Made by a program: the position numbers and the translations under genes | From: an uncultured Lachnospiraceae bacterium | Lineage (GTDB): Bacteria > Bacillota > Clostridia > Lachnospirales > Lachnospiraceae | Assembly: GCA_902775895.1 (NCBI GenBank) | Contig: CACYNO010000002.1 | Span: 1-64,000 of the forward strand | Length of the DNA stretch: 64,000 bases | Reading direction: 5' to 3' | In this document: positions 34,414-42,715 of the stretch, one piece after another | Position numbering within the stretch: position 1 is the stretch's first letter | Layout: every line of letters starts with the position of its first letter | Notes under the pieces: generated by a model | The model's input: only the letters and a program-made list of their open reading frames with translations | The model's database searches: none | What the model was told of the DNA's origin: nothing

Positions 34414-36048
34414 TTACGGGCTCTTTGGAGAAACAAGCCATCCTCCCGAACTGAAAGAATATACTTTCCCGTTTATCCTGTATTTACCGGTAGCAAGCCA
34501 TCCGCGGCTTCCGAAATAAGACCAGTGCGGAGTACTTTGCCCGTCAGCTTTACCAAGATACTGCCATCCGGTGCGCATCCATCCGTTGCTTCCGAAATAT
34601 GACCAGTGCGGAACAGATTCTCCTTCTTTCTTGGTAAAATACTTCCATCCCGTAACAAGCCAGCCGTTTCCTCCGAAATATGACCAGTGTTTCTTTCCGT
34701 TATCAGGATTAGCGGAAGTTCCCATCTCCTGCCATCCGGTACGAAGCCAGCCGTTTGGTCCGAAATATGACCAGTGTGCCGCATTGTTACCGTCGGGATT
34801 GTTGGTCCCCTTTCCAAACTGTGTCCAACCTGTGCGGATAGCGCCGTCCGGACCAAAGTACGACCAATGACCTGTCTTCTCGCCTTCTTTATTGCTCATC
34901 CAATGCCAGCCGGTGTACATATTTCCGGTACCGTATTCAAAGAAGAACCAACCGGGGGTCTTTTTTCCGTCCTTTGCAGTAAGATTCACCCAGCCTGTCA
35001 CTTTATTGCCGTTTTTGTAATAATGCCAGTTGCCGCCTTCTTTTACAAGACCGTTCTTGATTTTGCTCTTGCTCACGGTAACAGAAACTGTCTTTGTCTT
35101 TCCGGTTATCGCTTCCTTTGCCACTGCACTTGTGGTGCCCGGAGAATTCCCGTAGGCAATATTTGAGTTAATAGTCAGAATATTAGCGTTCTTCGAAGTC
35201 CATGAAGGATTCTCGGCAACTGTGACATAAGCATCCGGCCATGACTCCTCAAGACCTATATTTATATATACTTTTCCGAGAGTCATGCTCGCTCCCTGAA
35301 ATAGCGAGTAATTCTTTACAAGGCTGAAGTCCGGCGTCTTCTTCCTTCTTACCATACTCGTATTCAAAGTCATCCCTGTCGTCCTTGTGGAGTTCAGAGC
35401 AGTGGTAGACTTTGTATTCGGCTTATTTGAAGAACGACCGAAAATCTGCACCCAGTAATAGCATCCGTTAAATTTTATACAGGAAACACCCACGCTGTCA
35501 TAACCAAGATCCCTGCGGCCGTCTGCAGTCCATGTCATGGAGAGCATATTCCTTCTGTGTCCCTGGTAATTAAACTTGGAGTCTTCCTCCTTAAACTTGT
35601 TCAAAACATAGTTGGGATCTTTCGCACTTTCGGAAGTAGATGCATAGATATTTTCACCCACTGCCACGTACCCGTTCCCGATCAGACCCGATTTACCTGT
35701 ACCGTCGGGTCTTGTATGGTCGAAATTCAACGCTATCTCTGCCGCCCTGAGCATTGCGTGCTTCTCAAGAGTATAGTCATACTTAAGGTTCGGAAGCTCT
35801 CCTGCTTTTATCCAGGCTTTGGTATTCGAAGAAGTGTAGTACCAGTTCTTCTGCCTGCGCCATGTATTAAGCGGTTTCAGCATATTCCTTGCTGCCGACT
35901 GCTTATACTCCGGGGTAAGGCTTACCGTCACGTTGGCAGCTTCCGCTTTTTCAGGCACAGCCGCAAGCGGTATGCACACGAAAACAAAGGCTGTCAACAA
36001 GACCAACAGCGTCTTTATCAACCTGCTTTTTCCTTTCTCTATATTCAC
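34414..36048 (-). CDS. Secreted CAP-domain protein with C-terminal wall-binding repeats
   Basis: A 544-residue exported protein. The signal peptide is at about 1-37 (RLIKTLLVLLTAFVFVCIPLA). A CAP/SCP domain covers about 65-215: KHAMLRAAEIALNFDHTRPDG, VGENIYAS, HRRNML and the C-terminal GCYYWVQIFG. After a spacer, seven repeats follow (about 335-540): a first WHYYKNGNKVTGWVN, five variants of HWSYFGPNGWLRTGW, and a last YSFSSGGWLV, typical of choline-binding-like cell wall repeats that hold proteins to the surface non-covalently. The start is GTG (36048), with GAGGGG upstream. The function of bacterial CAP proteins is largely unsettled; adhesion and wall processes are proposed. Confidence 0.88.
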   Translation of the reverse strand: MNIEKGKSRLIKTLLVLLTAFVFVCIPLAAVPEKAEAANVTVSLTPEYKQSAARNMLKPLNTWRRQKNWYYTSSNTKAWIKAGELPNLKYDYTLEKHAMLRAAEIALNFDHTRPDGTGKSGLIGNGYVAVGENIYASTSESAKDPNYVLNKFKEEDSKFNYQGHRRNMLSMTWTADGRRDLGYDSVGVSCIKFNGCYYWVQIFGRSSNKPNTKSTTALNSTRTTGMTLNTSMVRRKKTPDFSLVKNYSLFQGASMTLGKVYINIGLEESWPDAYVTVAENPSWTSKNANILTINSNIAYGNSPGTTSAVAKEAITGKTKTVSVTVSKSKIKNGLVKEGGNWHYYKNGNKVTGWVNLTAKDGKKTPGWFFFEYGTGNMYTGWHWMSNKEGEKTGHWSYFGPDGAIRTGWTQFGKGTNNPDGNNAAHWSYFGPNGWLRTGWQEMGTSANPDNGKKHWSYFGGNGWLVTGWKYFTKKEGESVPHWSYFGSNGWMRTGWQYLGKADGQSTPHWSYFGSRGWLATGKYRINGKVYSFSSGGWLVSPKSP

Positions 36049-36176
36049 TTTAGATCAACCCCTCACGTAATATATCGTAAGCTAAAATTTATAAACCTCT
36101 CCACTCTGTATTATAATATTTTTTGTATTTTCTTTCAATAAATATGAGTGATTTTTTAATGAAAAAATGCAAATGG

Positions 36177-37034
36177 TCAGTCACCCAGCAAGTCCTTATA
36201 TATCACGCTCTTGCTCACTCCTCTGTCCTTTGCCACAGCTTTCATGGCATCCTTTTTTTCCATACCTTCTTCCATATACATACGGACGTGCTCCTCCACG
36301 CTCAAAGATTCCCAGCGGCTCTTTTCTTCCGCTTCTATCTCGCTTACCGGTCTGCCTTCCAACACCAGGACGTATTCTCCCCGGGGTGCATTTTCCTCAA
36401 AAAATCTTACGGCCTCTCCCAAAGTGAGATAATGCCTGGTCTCATGGATCTTTGTGAGCTCCTTTATCACTGCAATTCTTCGCTCTTCTCCCAGAGCATC
36501 CCTTAACTCTTTCAGAGTTCCCGTCAGATGGTGAGGCGCTTCGTATAAGATAATGGTCCTGGTCTCCTTTGAGAGTTCTTCAAGTATGCGCCTGCGCTCT
36601 TTTTTTTCGGAGGGAAGGAACGCCTCAAAGCAAAACCGTCCGGCGGAAAGTCCGGACAGGGTAAGGGCAGTGATGCAGGCTGCGGGGCCGGGAAGAGATG
36701 TTACCTCCACTCCCGCATCTATGCACTGCCTGACTATCTCTTCTCCCGGGTCAGATATGGCGGGAGTTCCCGCGTCGGTCACCAGTGCCACGGTCTTTCC
36801 GGCAAGCATATCCTTTACAAGGACTGCCGCCTTTTCAACCTTATTATGCTCGTGATAACTGGTCATGGGAGTTTTTATATCAAAATGATTCAAAAGCTTA
36901 ATGGTATTCCTGGTGTCCTCCGCCGCTATCACATCCGCTTCTTTAAGCGCCCTTAATACCCTGAAGCTGATGTCCTCAAGATTGCCTATGGGTGTGGCGC
37001 AAAGCATAAGCTTTCCCTTTTTTTCCTCTGACAT
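36177..37034 (-). CDS. rsmI: 16S rRNA (cytidine1402-2'-O)-methyltransferase
   Basis: A 285-residue SAM-dependent methyltransferase of the tetrapyrrole-methylase fold that 2'-O-methylates C1402 in the ribosomal decoding centre. Signatures: LCATPIGNLEDISFRVLRAL at the start, AAEDTRNTIKLLNHF, ALVTDAGTPAISDPGE (SAM loop), SLPGPAACITALTLSGL and ITRDR-like replacement EAPHHL. The last third is a helical extension usual in Firmicute RsmI. It is the last gene of the four-gene housekeeping operon holB-ricT-trmN6-rsmI, with 10 bp to the upstream gene. Confidence 0.95.
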   Translation of the reverse strand: MSEEKKGKLMLCATPIGNLEDISFRVLRALKEADVIAAEDTRNTIKLLNHFDIKTPMTSYHEHNKVEKAAVLVKDMLAGKTVALVTDAGTPAISDPGEEIVRQCIDAGVEVTSLPGPAACITALTLSGLSAGRFCFEAFLPSEKKERRRILEELSKETRTIILYEAPHHLTGTLKELRDALGEERRIAVIKELTKIHETRHYLTLGEAVRFFEENAPRGEYVLVLEGRPVSEIEAEEKSRWESLSVEEHVRMYMEEGMEKKDAMKAVAKDRGVSKSVIYKDLLGD

Positions 37035-37044
37035 ATCTTCTCCT

Positions 37045-37779
37045 TTATCCGAAGTACATATCCCTTACTTCCTGCGTGTATTCCCCGTCTTTGCCGTAAA
37101 CCGTAAGGGGCGGCTCTATTATCATCTGCACCCCGCCGTCCTTTACCGCTTCAACAAGGATCATATTGGCACGCCCGCCTTCTTTGGGATGAACAAAGCG
37201 CATCCTCTTTGCCTCAAGCCTGTTTTCCCGAAGCAGGCTTATTATATCCGTCATCTTCCTTGGTCTGTGCACAAAAAAGAATCTTCCCCCTGACTTCAGT
37301 CCCCGGGATGCAGCGCGGGCCACATCCCCGAAGTCGCACATTATCTCATGCCTGGCTATAGCCTTGGCATCTCCGGGGTTTACAAGACCTTCTCCCGCGG
37401 ACATATACGGGGGATTGCAGGTCACAATGTCATAGACTCCCTTTATAAGAGACGCATCCTTTATATCCCCGCAGATAACCTCCGCCTCATCTTCAAGGTC
37501 GTTAAGCCGTATGCTTCTTTTAAAAAGGTCAGCACTTTTTTCCTGTATCTCTATCCCGGTCACATGTCCCGCTTTATCCCGGGCTTTAAGCAGGATGGGG
37601 ATGATGCCGTTTCCGCTGCAAAGGTCAAGTGCCTTTATCTGCGGGCCGCCTTTTGCAAAATCAGCAAGGAACACCGCATCCGTCCCGAAACAAAAAAGAC
37701 CGGGTTCCTGGATGATGCGGTAACCCTTTCGTCCCAGTTCATCTATCCTCTCCCCGTCTTTAATAAGATCATTCTTCAT
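37045..37779 (-). CDS. trmN6: tRNA1(Val) (adenine37-N6)-methyltransferase family protein
   Basis: A 244-residue class I methyltransferase with the core ALDLCSGNGIIPILL (SAM-binding loop), TGIEIQEKSADLFKRSI and the catalytic DIVTCNPPYMS (NPPY, typical of N6-adenine methyltransferases). It is the YabB/YfiC-type neighbour of rsmI in most Firmicutes; E. coli YfiC modifies A37 of tRNA1(Val). The start overlaps the 3' end of ricT by 11 bp. Confidence 0.9.
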   Translation of the reverse strand: MKNDLIKDGERIDELGRKGYRIIQEPGLFCFGTDAVFLADFAKGGPQIKALDLCSGNGIIPILLKARDKAGHVTGIEIQEKSADLFKRSIRLNDLEDEAEVICGDIKDASLIKGVYDIVTCNPPYMSAGEGLVNPGDAKAIARHEIMCDFGDVARAASRGLKSGGRFFFVHRPRKMTDIISLLRENRLEAKRMRFVHPKEGGRANMILVEAVKDGGVQMIIEPPLTVYGKDGEYTQEVRDMYFG

Positions 37780-38641
37780 AATTTTCGTCTTCGTTCAAGG
37801 CTGTCTCAGCGACCGCCGCTTTTTTCTTTGTGACTATCACATCATCCACTCTGCATTCCACTACATCCCTGTCATCGGAGTCTTTGTTCACAAGAACCTT
37901 TACCATCTCCCGAAGGACGTTCACGCCTATGATAACGCCCTTTTGCTTCTCACCGGTAATCTCCACTTCGTCTCCCACCGACGGCATCTTTGCGTGCAGA
38001 TATTCGTAGGTCTCGTTTTCATGTCCCAGGCAGCACATAAGTCTTCCGCAGATACCGGATATGCTGGTGGGGTTTAAGGAAAGGCTCTGGTCCTTTGCCA
38101 TCTTGATGGACACCGGGGTAAACTCCGGCATACAGGAGGCACAGCACATATGCCGTCCGCAGGCGCCTATCCCTCCCAGCATCTTCGCCTCGTCACGCAC
38201 TCCTATCTGTCGCAGCTCTATGCGCATCTTAAAGATCGCAGCCAGGTCCTTTACCAGTTCCCTGAAGTCCACCCTGTCCTCAGAGTAGAAATAAAAGATG
38301 ACTTTTTTGTTATCAAACATATACTTGGCCCTGATAAGCTTCATATCAAGACCTCTGAAGGCTATCTTTTCATTGCAGATATCAAATGCTTCTTTTTCAC
38401 GCTCCCTGTCATCCGCCACCTTTTCAAGATCGCGCTCCATAGCCACACGGATTATGGAGCGGACAGGCTGCGGGGCCTTCACTTTTTCCGGGTCGCAGTC
38501 ATCAAGCACCACCCTGCCCAGATCTATCCCCATCTCCGTCTCTGCTATGACATGGTCTCCATCCACGGGGTTTGCCGCTCCCGTGGTGTAGTACTTAATG
38601 GGACCGCATTTATCAAATCTTACGCCTATAAGCTTGCTCAA
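37769..38641 (-). CDS. ricT: PSP1-domain protein RicT (YaaT)
   Basis: A 290-residue cytosolic PSP1 protein. In Bacillus subtilis RicT, together with RicA and RicF, binds [4Fe-4S] clusters, stimulates RNase Y-dependent mRNA maturation and promotes competence, biofilm and sporulation. Visible are the family core KVIFYFYSEDRVDFRELVKDL, the cysteine cluster GACGRHMCCASC (about residues 160-171) and ISGICGRLMCCLGHE (about 194-208). The start is TTG at 38641, with AAAGGATA eight bases upstream and no ATG nearby. It stands between holB (5-bp gap) and trmN6 (11-bp overlap), an arrangement conserved in Firmicutes. Confidence 0.93.
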   Translation of the reverse strand: MSKLIGVRFDKCGPIKYYTTGAANPVDGDHVIAETEMGIDLGRVVLDDCDPEKVKAPQPVRSIIRVAMERDLEKVADDREREKEAFDICNEKIAFRGLDMKLIRAKYMFDNKKVIFYFYSEDRVDFRELVKDLAAIFKMRIELRQIGVRDEAKMLGGIGACGRHMCCASCMPEFTPVSIKMAKDQSLSLNPTSISGICGRLMCCLGHENETYEYLHAKMPSVGDEVEITGEKQKGVIIGVNVLREMVKVLVNKDSDDRDVVECRVDDVIVTKKKAAVAETALNEDENYEE

Positions 38642-38646
38642 AAGAA

Positions 38647-39699
38647 TTATCCTTTCATACTTTCATTTATGGTAAGGAAGAGTAACTCCATCACCGTCTC
38701 AAAGCTGACGTTTGCATGCAGCCTCTCTCTTGCTTTGTTTATCGCATCCGTTATCCTGTCTATCCCTTCATAAGAAAGGGTCTGGGCCTGCCTGCTTATG
38801 TCCGTCAGATAGTCCTTAAACAAAAGACCGTTCACATCCCTTGTGCTCTCGAAAAGAAGCAGATCCCTGTACCACAGCATCATAAGGTCGAAGAAATAAT
38901 CGATGCCCAGTTCATTGTAATAATCAGCTCTTCGCACATATCCCATCATCTCATTCAGGGTAAGGTCTTCGATATTCAGCACAACCTCGAGCACATCCCT
39001 TTTTAATTTCCTGAAATCGGGATTGGTAAATGTGATGCTTCCCCTTCCTATCTTGCCGTCGGCAAAGGCCTCCGCAAACCTGATATCCTCGGGAGTGACA
39101 TCCGGATCCTTTCCGAAATGGGTCTCAAAATACTCAGCCACCATATCATCCGGCATAGGCGGGATATTTACGATCTCGCAGCGTGATAATACCGTGGGAA
39201 GTATCAGCTTTTCGGTGGTGGCAAGAAGGATGATCACCACGTATTCCGGCGGCTCTTCCAGCGTCTTTAATATGGCATTCTGCGCCTCTACGGTAAGATT
39301 CTCCGCTCCTATGATAATGTAGACCTTGAACCTGCAGGCGTACGGCTTTACCTTTACATCATTTATGAGCTTTTCTCTTATCTCATCTATGGTGATCTTT
39401 CTTTTTCCCTCAAGACGGTCTATTACCACTATGTCCGGGTTATTCCCGCTTATTGCCTGCAGGCATGAGTGACACTTGTCGCAGGGCTCGATATCGCTTG
39501 GTACCGCCGTGTTATCATCCAGCTTTTTTTCCACGGTCTCACACTGTATGGTCCTGGCAAACCTCTTGGCGATGGTCCTTTTTCCGGAACCCTCGTCTCC
39601 CACAAAAAGAATGGCATGGGCCACCTTTTTTGTAATGATCCTTTTGTGAATGTAATCTTTTAATTCGTCATAACCGAAAACTTCTGAATAATCTTTCAC
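38647..39699 (-). CDS. holB: DNA polymerase III delta' subunit
   Basis: A 350-residue clamp-loader subunit with an N-terminal AAA+ fold: P-loop GDEGSGKRT (residues 33-41), a zinc module built on CDKCHSC (about residues 75-81), the segment LEEPPEYVVIILLATTEK and the arginine finger-like LSRCEIVNIPP. The C-terminal part is a helical collar. The start is GTG at 39699, preceded by GAGGTGAG. First gene of holB-ricT-trmN6-rsmI; divergent from thrH across 128 bp. Confidence 0.92.
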   Translation of the reverse strand: MKDYSEVFGYDELKDYIHKRIITKKVAHAILFVGDEGSGKRTIAKRFARTIQCETVEKKLDDNTAVPSDIEPCDKCHSCLQAISGNNPDIVVIDRLEGKRKITIDEIREKLINDVKVKPYACRFKVYIIIGAENLTVEAQNAILKTLEEPPEYVVIILLATTEKLILPTVLSRCEIVNIPPMPDDMVAEYFETHFGKDPDVTPEDIRFAEAFADGKIGRGSITFTNPDFRKLKRDVLEVVLNIEDLTLNEMMGYVRRADYYNELGIDYFFDLMMLWYRDLLLFESTRDVNGLLFKDYLTDISRQAQTLSYEGIDRITDAINKARERLHANVSFETVMELLFLTINESMKG

Positions 39700-39827
39700 C
39701 GTCTCACCTCATTTCTTTCGTTTTAGTTTATCACAGTTTTATTTTGTTTTCCATGTTGTTTTTTCTTTATTAAAATGTTATCTTCTTATCTGGTAAAAAT
39801 CTTTAAGTATGAAAGGATGAGAATATT

Positions 39828-40436
39828 TTGTATCTTACATGTTTGGACCTTGAAGGAGTCCTTATTCCGGAAATCTGGATAGAATTTGCGAAAGCAAGAC
39901 ACATAGATGAGCTTCTTATCACAACCCGTGAGGAGCCTGATTACATTAAGCTCATGCACACCCGTATCAGGATATTGAACGAGCACGGGCTTAAGCTTCA
40001 GGATATACAGGAGACCATAGCCACACTCGATCCCCTTCCCGGGGCAAAGGAGTTTCTTGACGAGCTGCGCTCATTCTCACAGGTTGTCATCATCAGCGAT
40101 ACCTTCCTTGAGTTTGCAATGCCTCTTATAAAGAAGCTGGGCTACCCCACCATCTTTTGCAACTCACTTGACGTGGCAGAGGACGGCACCATCAAAGAGA
40201 TAAAGATGAGGGTTGATTCCAAGGATCCTAAGCTTACTACGGTTCAGGCTCTCCAGAGCATCGGTCTTGAGACCATCGCCAGCGGTGACTCTTACAATGA
40301 TGTGGGAATGGTTACCAACAGTGCAGCCGGATTCTTCTTCCGTACCACGGACAAGATCAAAGGAGAGTTTCCGGATGTAAAGGCGTACGAGGAGTACAGC
40401 GAACTTCTTGATGCTATACGTGAGGCGCAGAAATAA
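39828..40436 (+). CDS. thrH: ThrH: phosphoserine phosphatase / homoserine phosphotransferase
   Basis: A 202-residue HAD protein of the ThrH family, first characterised in Pseudomonas aeruginosa, which dephosphorylates phosphoserine and can transfer the phosphate to homoserine, linking serine and threonine synthesis. Motif I is CLDLEGVLIPEIW (nucleophile D7; the second acidic residue is E9 instead of Asp, typical of ThrH); motif II is VVIISDTF and motif IV ASGDSYNDVGM. The start is TTG at 39828, since the reading MYLTCLDLEG matches the family and AAGGATGAG lies upstream. Followed directly by hairpin repeat II-1. Confidence 0.93.
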   Translation: MYLTCLDLEGVLIPEIWIEFAKARHIDELLITTREEPDYIKLMHTRIRILNEHGLKLQDIQETIATLDPLPGAKEFLDELRSFSQVVIISDTFLEFAMPLIKKLGYPTIFCNSLDVAEDGTIKEIKMRVDSKDPKLTTVQALQSIGLETIASGDSYNDVGMVTNSAAGFFFRTTDKIKGEFPDVKAYEEYSELLDAIREAQK

Positions 40437-40447
40437 CTTATATTTTT

Positions 40448-40561
40448 AAAAAAACCCTCTGTATTGCTTTTTACGACATTGAGAAAAAATCCATTAAGCA
40501 TTTAGCTTAAGAAAATTTCCGGATTTTTTCTCAGGAGTAAAAACAATACCAGAGGGTTTTT
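40448..40561. repeat. Long hairpin repeat, family II, copy 1
   Basis: A foldback of 114 bp between thrH and amt, which converge. Left arm AAACCCTCTGTATTGCTTTTTACGACATTGAGAAAAAATCC is mirrored on the right, except that ACGACATTG is matched by ACTCCTG. The T-runs on both ends make it a likely bidirectional terminator. A second copy in opposite orientation is at 41991. Key contrast with the other copy: the GACATT arm is on the left here and on the right there. Confidence 0.85.
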
Positions 40562-40585
40562 AGTTTATATTATACAAAACACAAC

Positions 40586-41842
40586 TTAATCTTCGGTGTG
40601 ATATTCAAATGCAGGGTATGCATCTTCGTTGTGTTCGCCAAGGTCAAGACCTTTAACTTCTTCAGATGTCTCAACACGGATCTTTGTAAAGATTCTTGTG
40701 ATAAGAACTGAGATAGCTGTCATACCTGCGGCAAAACCTGCGGTGATACCGAGGCATGCCATCTGGATAGCGAACTGTCTTCCGTCACCGAATGCAAGTC
40801 CCGGGAAGAATCCTGCATTGAGAGGATCCGGCTGTGTTCCGGGATCGCAGAAGAATGCAAGACCGATAGAACCTGTGATACCTGCGATACCGTGGCATCC
40901 GAATACCGCCATAGGATCATCGAACATGTTCTTCTTGATAACTCCGTTGGTAACAGCGTAGCAGATCGGGCTGACTGCACCACCGATGATGAAGCATGCC
41001 CAGACCGGAACGTATCCGCAGGCAGGCGTAGCTGCCACGAGGCCGCAGACAAGACCGGAGGACGCACCTACTATAGTAGGCTTTCCGCTGGTAATGATGT
41101 CAACGATCATCCATGAGCAGAGTGCGCTGGCTGCAATGACCATGGTGGTCATGAAAGCATGTGATGCGAGGCCGTCTGCAAGCAGAGCGGAACCTGCGTT
41201 GAATCCAAGCCAGCCGAACCACAGGATGGAAGCTCCCAGGAATACGTAAGGCTTATTGTGAGGCTCGAAATTCTTCTTGCCGAAGCCGTCACGTCTGCCG
41301 AGCATAGCTGCAAGGACAAGACCGGACATACCTGTAGTAACCTCGATGGGGAAACCACCGGCAAAGTCAATAACACCCATCTGCTGCATGAATCCGCCGC
41401 CCCATACCATGTGAGCGAGAGGATAATAAACGAGAACAGACCATACGCATGTGAAAAGGAACATGGCTCTGTATCTCATTCGACCAACACCTGCACCGGT
41501 AACAACGGCAGGAGTGATCATGGCAAACATCATCTGGAATGCTACATATGTGTACATTGAAATGCTGTTAGCGGTACCGTCAAGTGTCTGGTACGGGCTT
41601 ATTCCGATAAGGAATGAGTGACGCAGATCACCGATGATAGGACCGTCGCCGCTGAAGCACAGGGAATATCCGACACATACCCAGATGATCACGGAAACTC
41701 CCATGAGGCCGACACTAGCCATCATAGTGTCAACGACATTCTTTTTCCTGGCAAGACCGCCGTAGAAGAAGGCCAGACCAGGGGTCATAATGAAAACAAG
41801 TGCTGCACAGACCAGCACAAATCCATTACTACCTAAATCCAT
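40586..41842 (-). CDS. amt: Ammonium transporter (Amt family)
   Basis: A 418-residue channel with 11 hydrophobic helices that moves ammonium across the cytoplasmic membrane. Visible family marks: FIMTPGLAFFYGGLARKKN in helix 1, AGFPIEVTTGMSGLVLA (here VIDFAGGFPIEVTTGM), ILWFGWLGFNAGSA, and FGCHGIAGITGSIG with the conserved pore histidine. The cytosolic tail is acidic and lacks the usual signals for GlnK contact that I could identify; no glnK gene is adjacent. The ATG at 41842 follows AGGAGG by nine bases; a longer frame from 41875 is less likely. Flanked on both sides by family II hairpins. Confidence 0.94.
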   Translation of the reverse strand: MDLGSNGFVLVCAALVFIMTPGLAFFYGGLARKKNVVDTMMASVGLMGVSVIIWVCVGYSLCFSGDGPIIGDLRHSFLIGISPYQTLDGTANSISMYTYVAFQMMFAMITPAVVTGAGVGRMRYRAMFLFTCVWSVLVYYPLAHMVWGGGFMQQMGVIDFAGGFPIEVTTGMSGLVLAAMLGRRDGFGKKNFEPHNKPYVFLGASILWFGWLGFNAGSALLADGLASHAFMTTMVIAASALCSWMIVDIITSGKPTIVGASSGLVCGLVAATPACGYVPVWACFIIGGAVSPICYAVTNGVIKKNMFDDPMAVFGCHGIAGITGSIGLAFFCDPGTQPDPLNAGFFPGLAFGDGRQFAIQMACLGITAGFAAGMTAISVLITRIFTKIRVETSEEVKGLDLGEHNEDAYPAFEYHTED

Positions 41843-41990
41843 AATACTTTTCCTCCTTATTTTAGTACTAGGCAATCAAACTGATAAAAACTTAAGAGCC
41901 CGGTCACCATAGATTTAATAAATTTTAACAGAAAAGTATAAAGCCGTCAATAAAATTATAAAAATAATATAAACTAATTATAGATAAATA

Positions 41991-42103
41991 GCCCCTCTGA
42001 TATTGCTTTTTACTCCCGGGAAAAAATCCGCAAATTGTTCTTAAGTCAGATACGTCATGGATTTTTTCCCAATGTCGTAAAAAGCAATACAGAGGGGGTT
42101 TTT
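41991..42103. repeat. Long hairpin repeat, family II, copy 2
   Basis: A 113-bp foldback, CCCCTCTGATATTGCTTTTT to AAAAAGCAATACAGAGGGGG, with the same internal contrast as copy 1 (ACTCCCGGG on the left, ACGACATTGGG on the right after complementing) but in reverse orientation. It lies 150 bp upstream of the amt start, so it cannot be just that gene's terminator. The 41843-41990 gap is A/T-rich and should hold the amt promoter; I could not single one out. Confidence 0.85.
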
Positions 42104-42160
42104 GATTTTTATGATTTTATTGACGGGCGAGGGGTATGAAGGCGGGTTTTGAAAGCAGGA

Positions 42161-42300
42161 TCATTCCCACTCTATGATTTGGTTTTAATCTCTTCTATAT
42201 AGTGGTTTTTAATACAAAATAGGCATTGAAATTATACAAATTTTAGGTCTTATATCGTTTTATCAATTTTTTTGGGTCATTTTTGGGTCAATATATAAAG
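42161..42300 (-). other. Duplicate of the guaA 3' end and possible element terminus
   Basis: Positions 42162-42176 (ATTCCCACTCTAT on the plus strand) repeat the last codons of guaA (IEWE-stop, 45712-45726) in the same orientation. GuaA 3' ends are known integration sites of mobile elements. About 100 bp inside, 42268-42292 carries TTTGGGTCATTTTTGGGTCA; a similar doubled GGGTCA sequence (45633-45651) lies just inside the guaA-proximal copy. This fits att core plus integrase arm-type sites of an old integrated element, but no integrase remains. Confidence 0.5.
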
Positions 42301-42385
42301 TGCACCCCTTTGTCAAGACAGTTTTTTTAAAAATTTAAGTTGGATTTTTAAGAGAAATATTCTCTCCGCTTTCTTCCTGTAATTG

Positions 42386-42715
42386 TCCACTAAATGTGGA
42401 TATATGAACTGTCAAGGGTTTGCCTGCAAGGCTTCCGTAGGAACCCTTGACAGCTCATATAGGCACATTTACAATCCGATACCCGGAAGAGATTTATGAC
42501 TTCATATAAACCTCTTCCGGTGTCTTATATTTCAGGCTTGAATGCGGTCGCTCTTTGTTGTAGTAATGTAAATATTCATTTATTCCTATACGAGCCTCCC
42601 AGGGAGTCTCATAATACTTTGGATATACATTTTCATATTTCAATGTTCTCCATAGGCGTTCAATGAATATGTTATCGTAGGCACGCCCTCTGTGGTCCAT
42701 ACTTATTTATTATAT
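42386..42715 (-). mobile_element. IS3-family insertion sequence remnant
   Basis: Contains the last 68-70 codons of an IS3-family OrfB transposase (42494-42712): SMDHRGRAYDNIFIERLWRT, NVYPKYYETPWEARIGINEY, YYNKERPHSSLKYKTPEEVY, with the final catalytic glutamate in the IERLWRTLKYE segment. The rest of the element is missing; the coding part starts abruptly against the tmcAL pseudogene. Downstream, a strong hairpin (CTGTCAAGGGTT/AACCCTTGACAG, 42409-42453) and a possible terminal repeat near 42386 (TGTCCACTAAATGTGGA) mark the end of the element. Confidence 0.8.
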
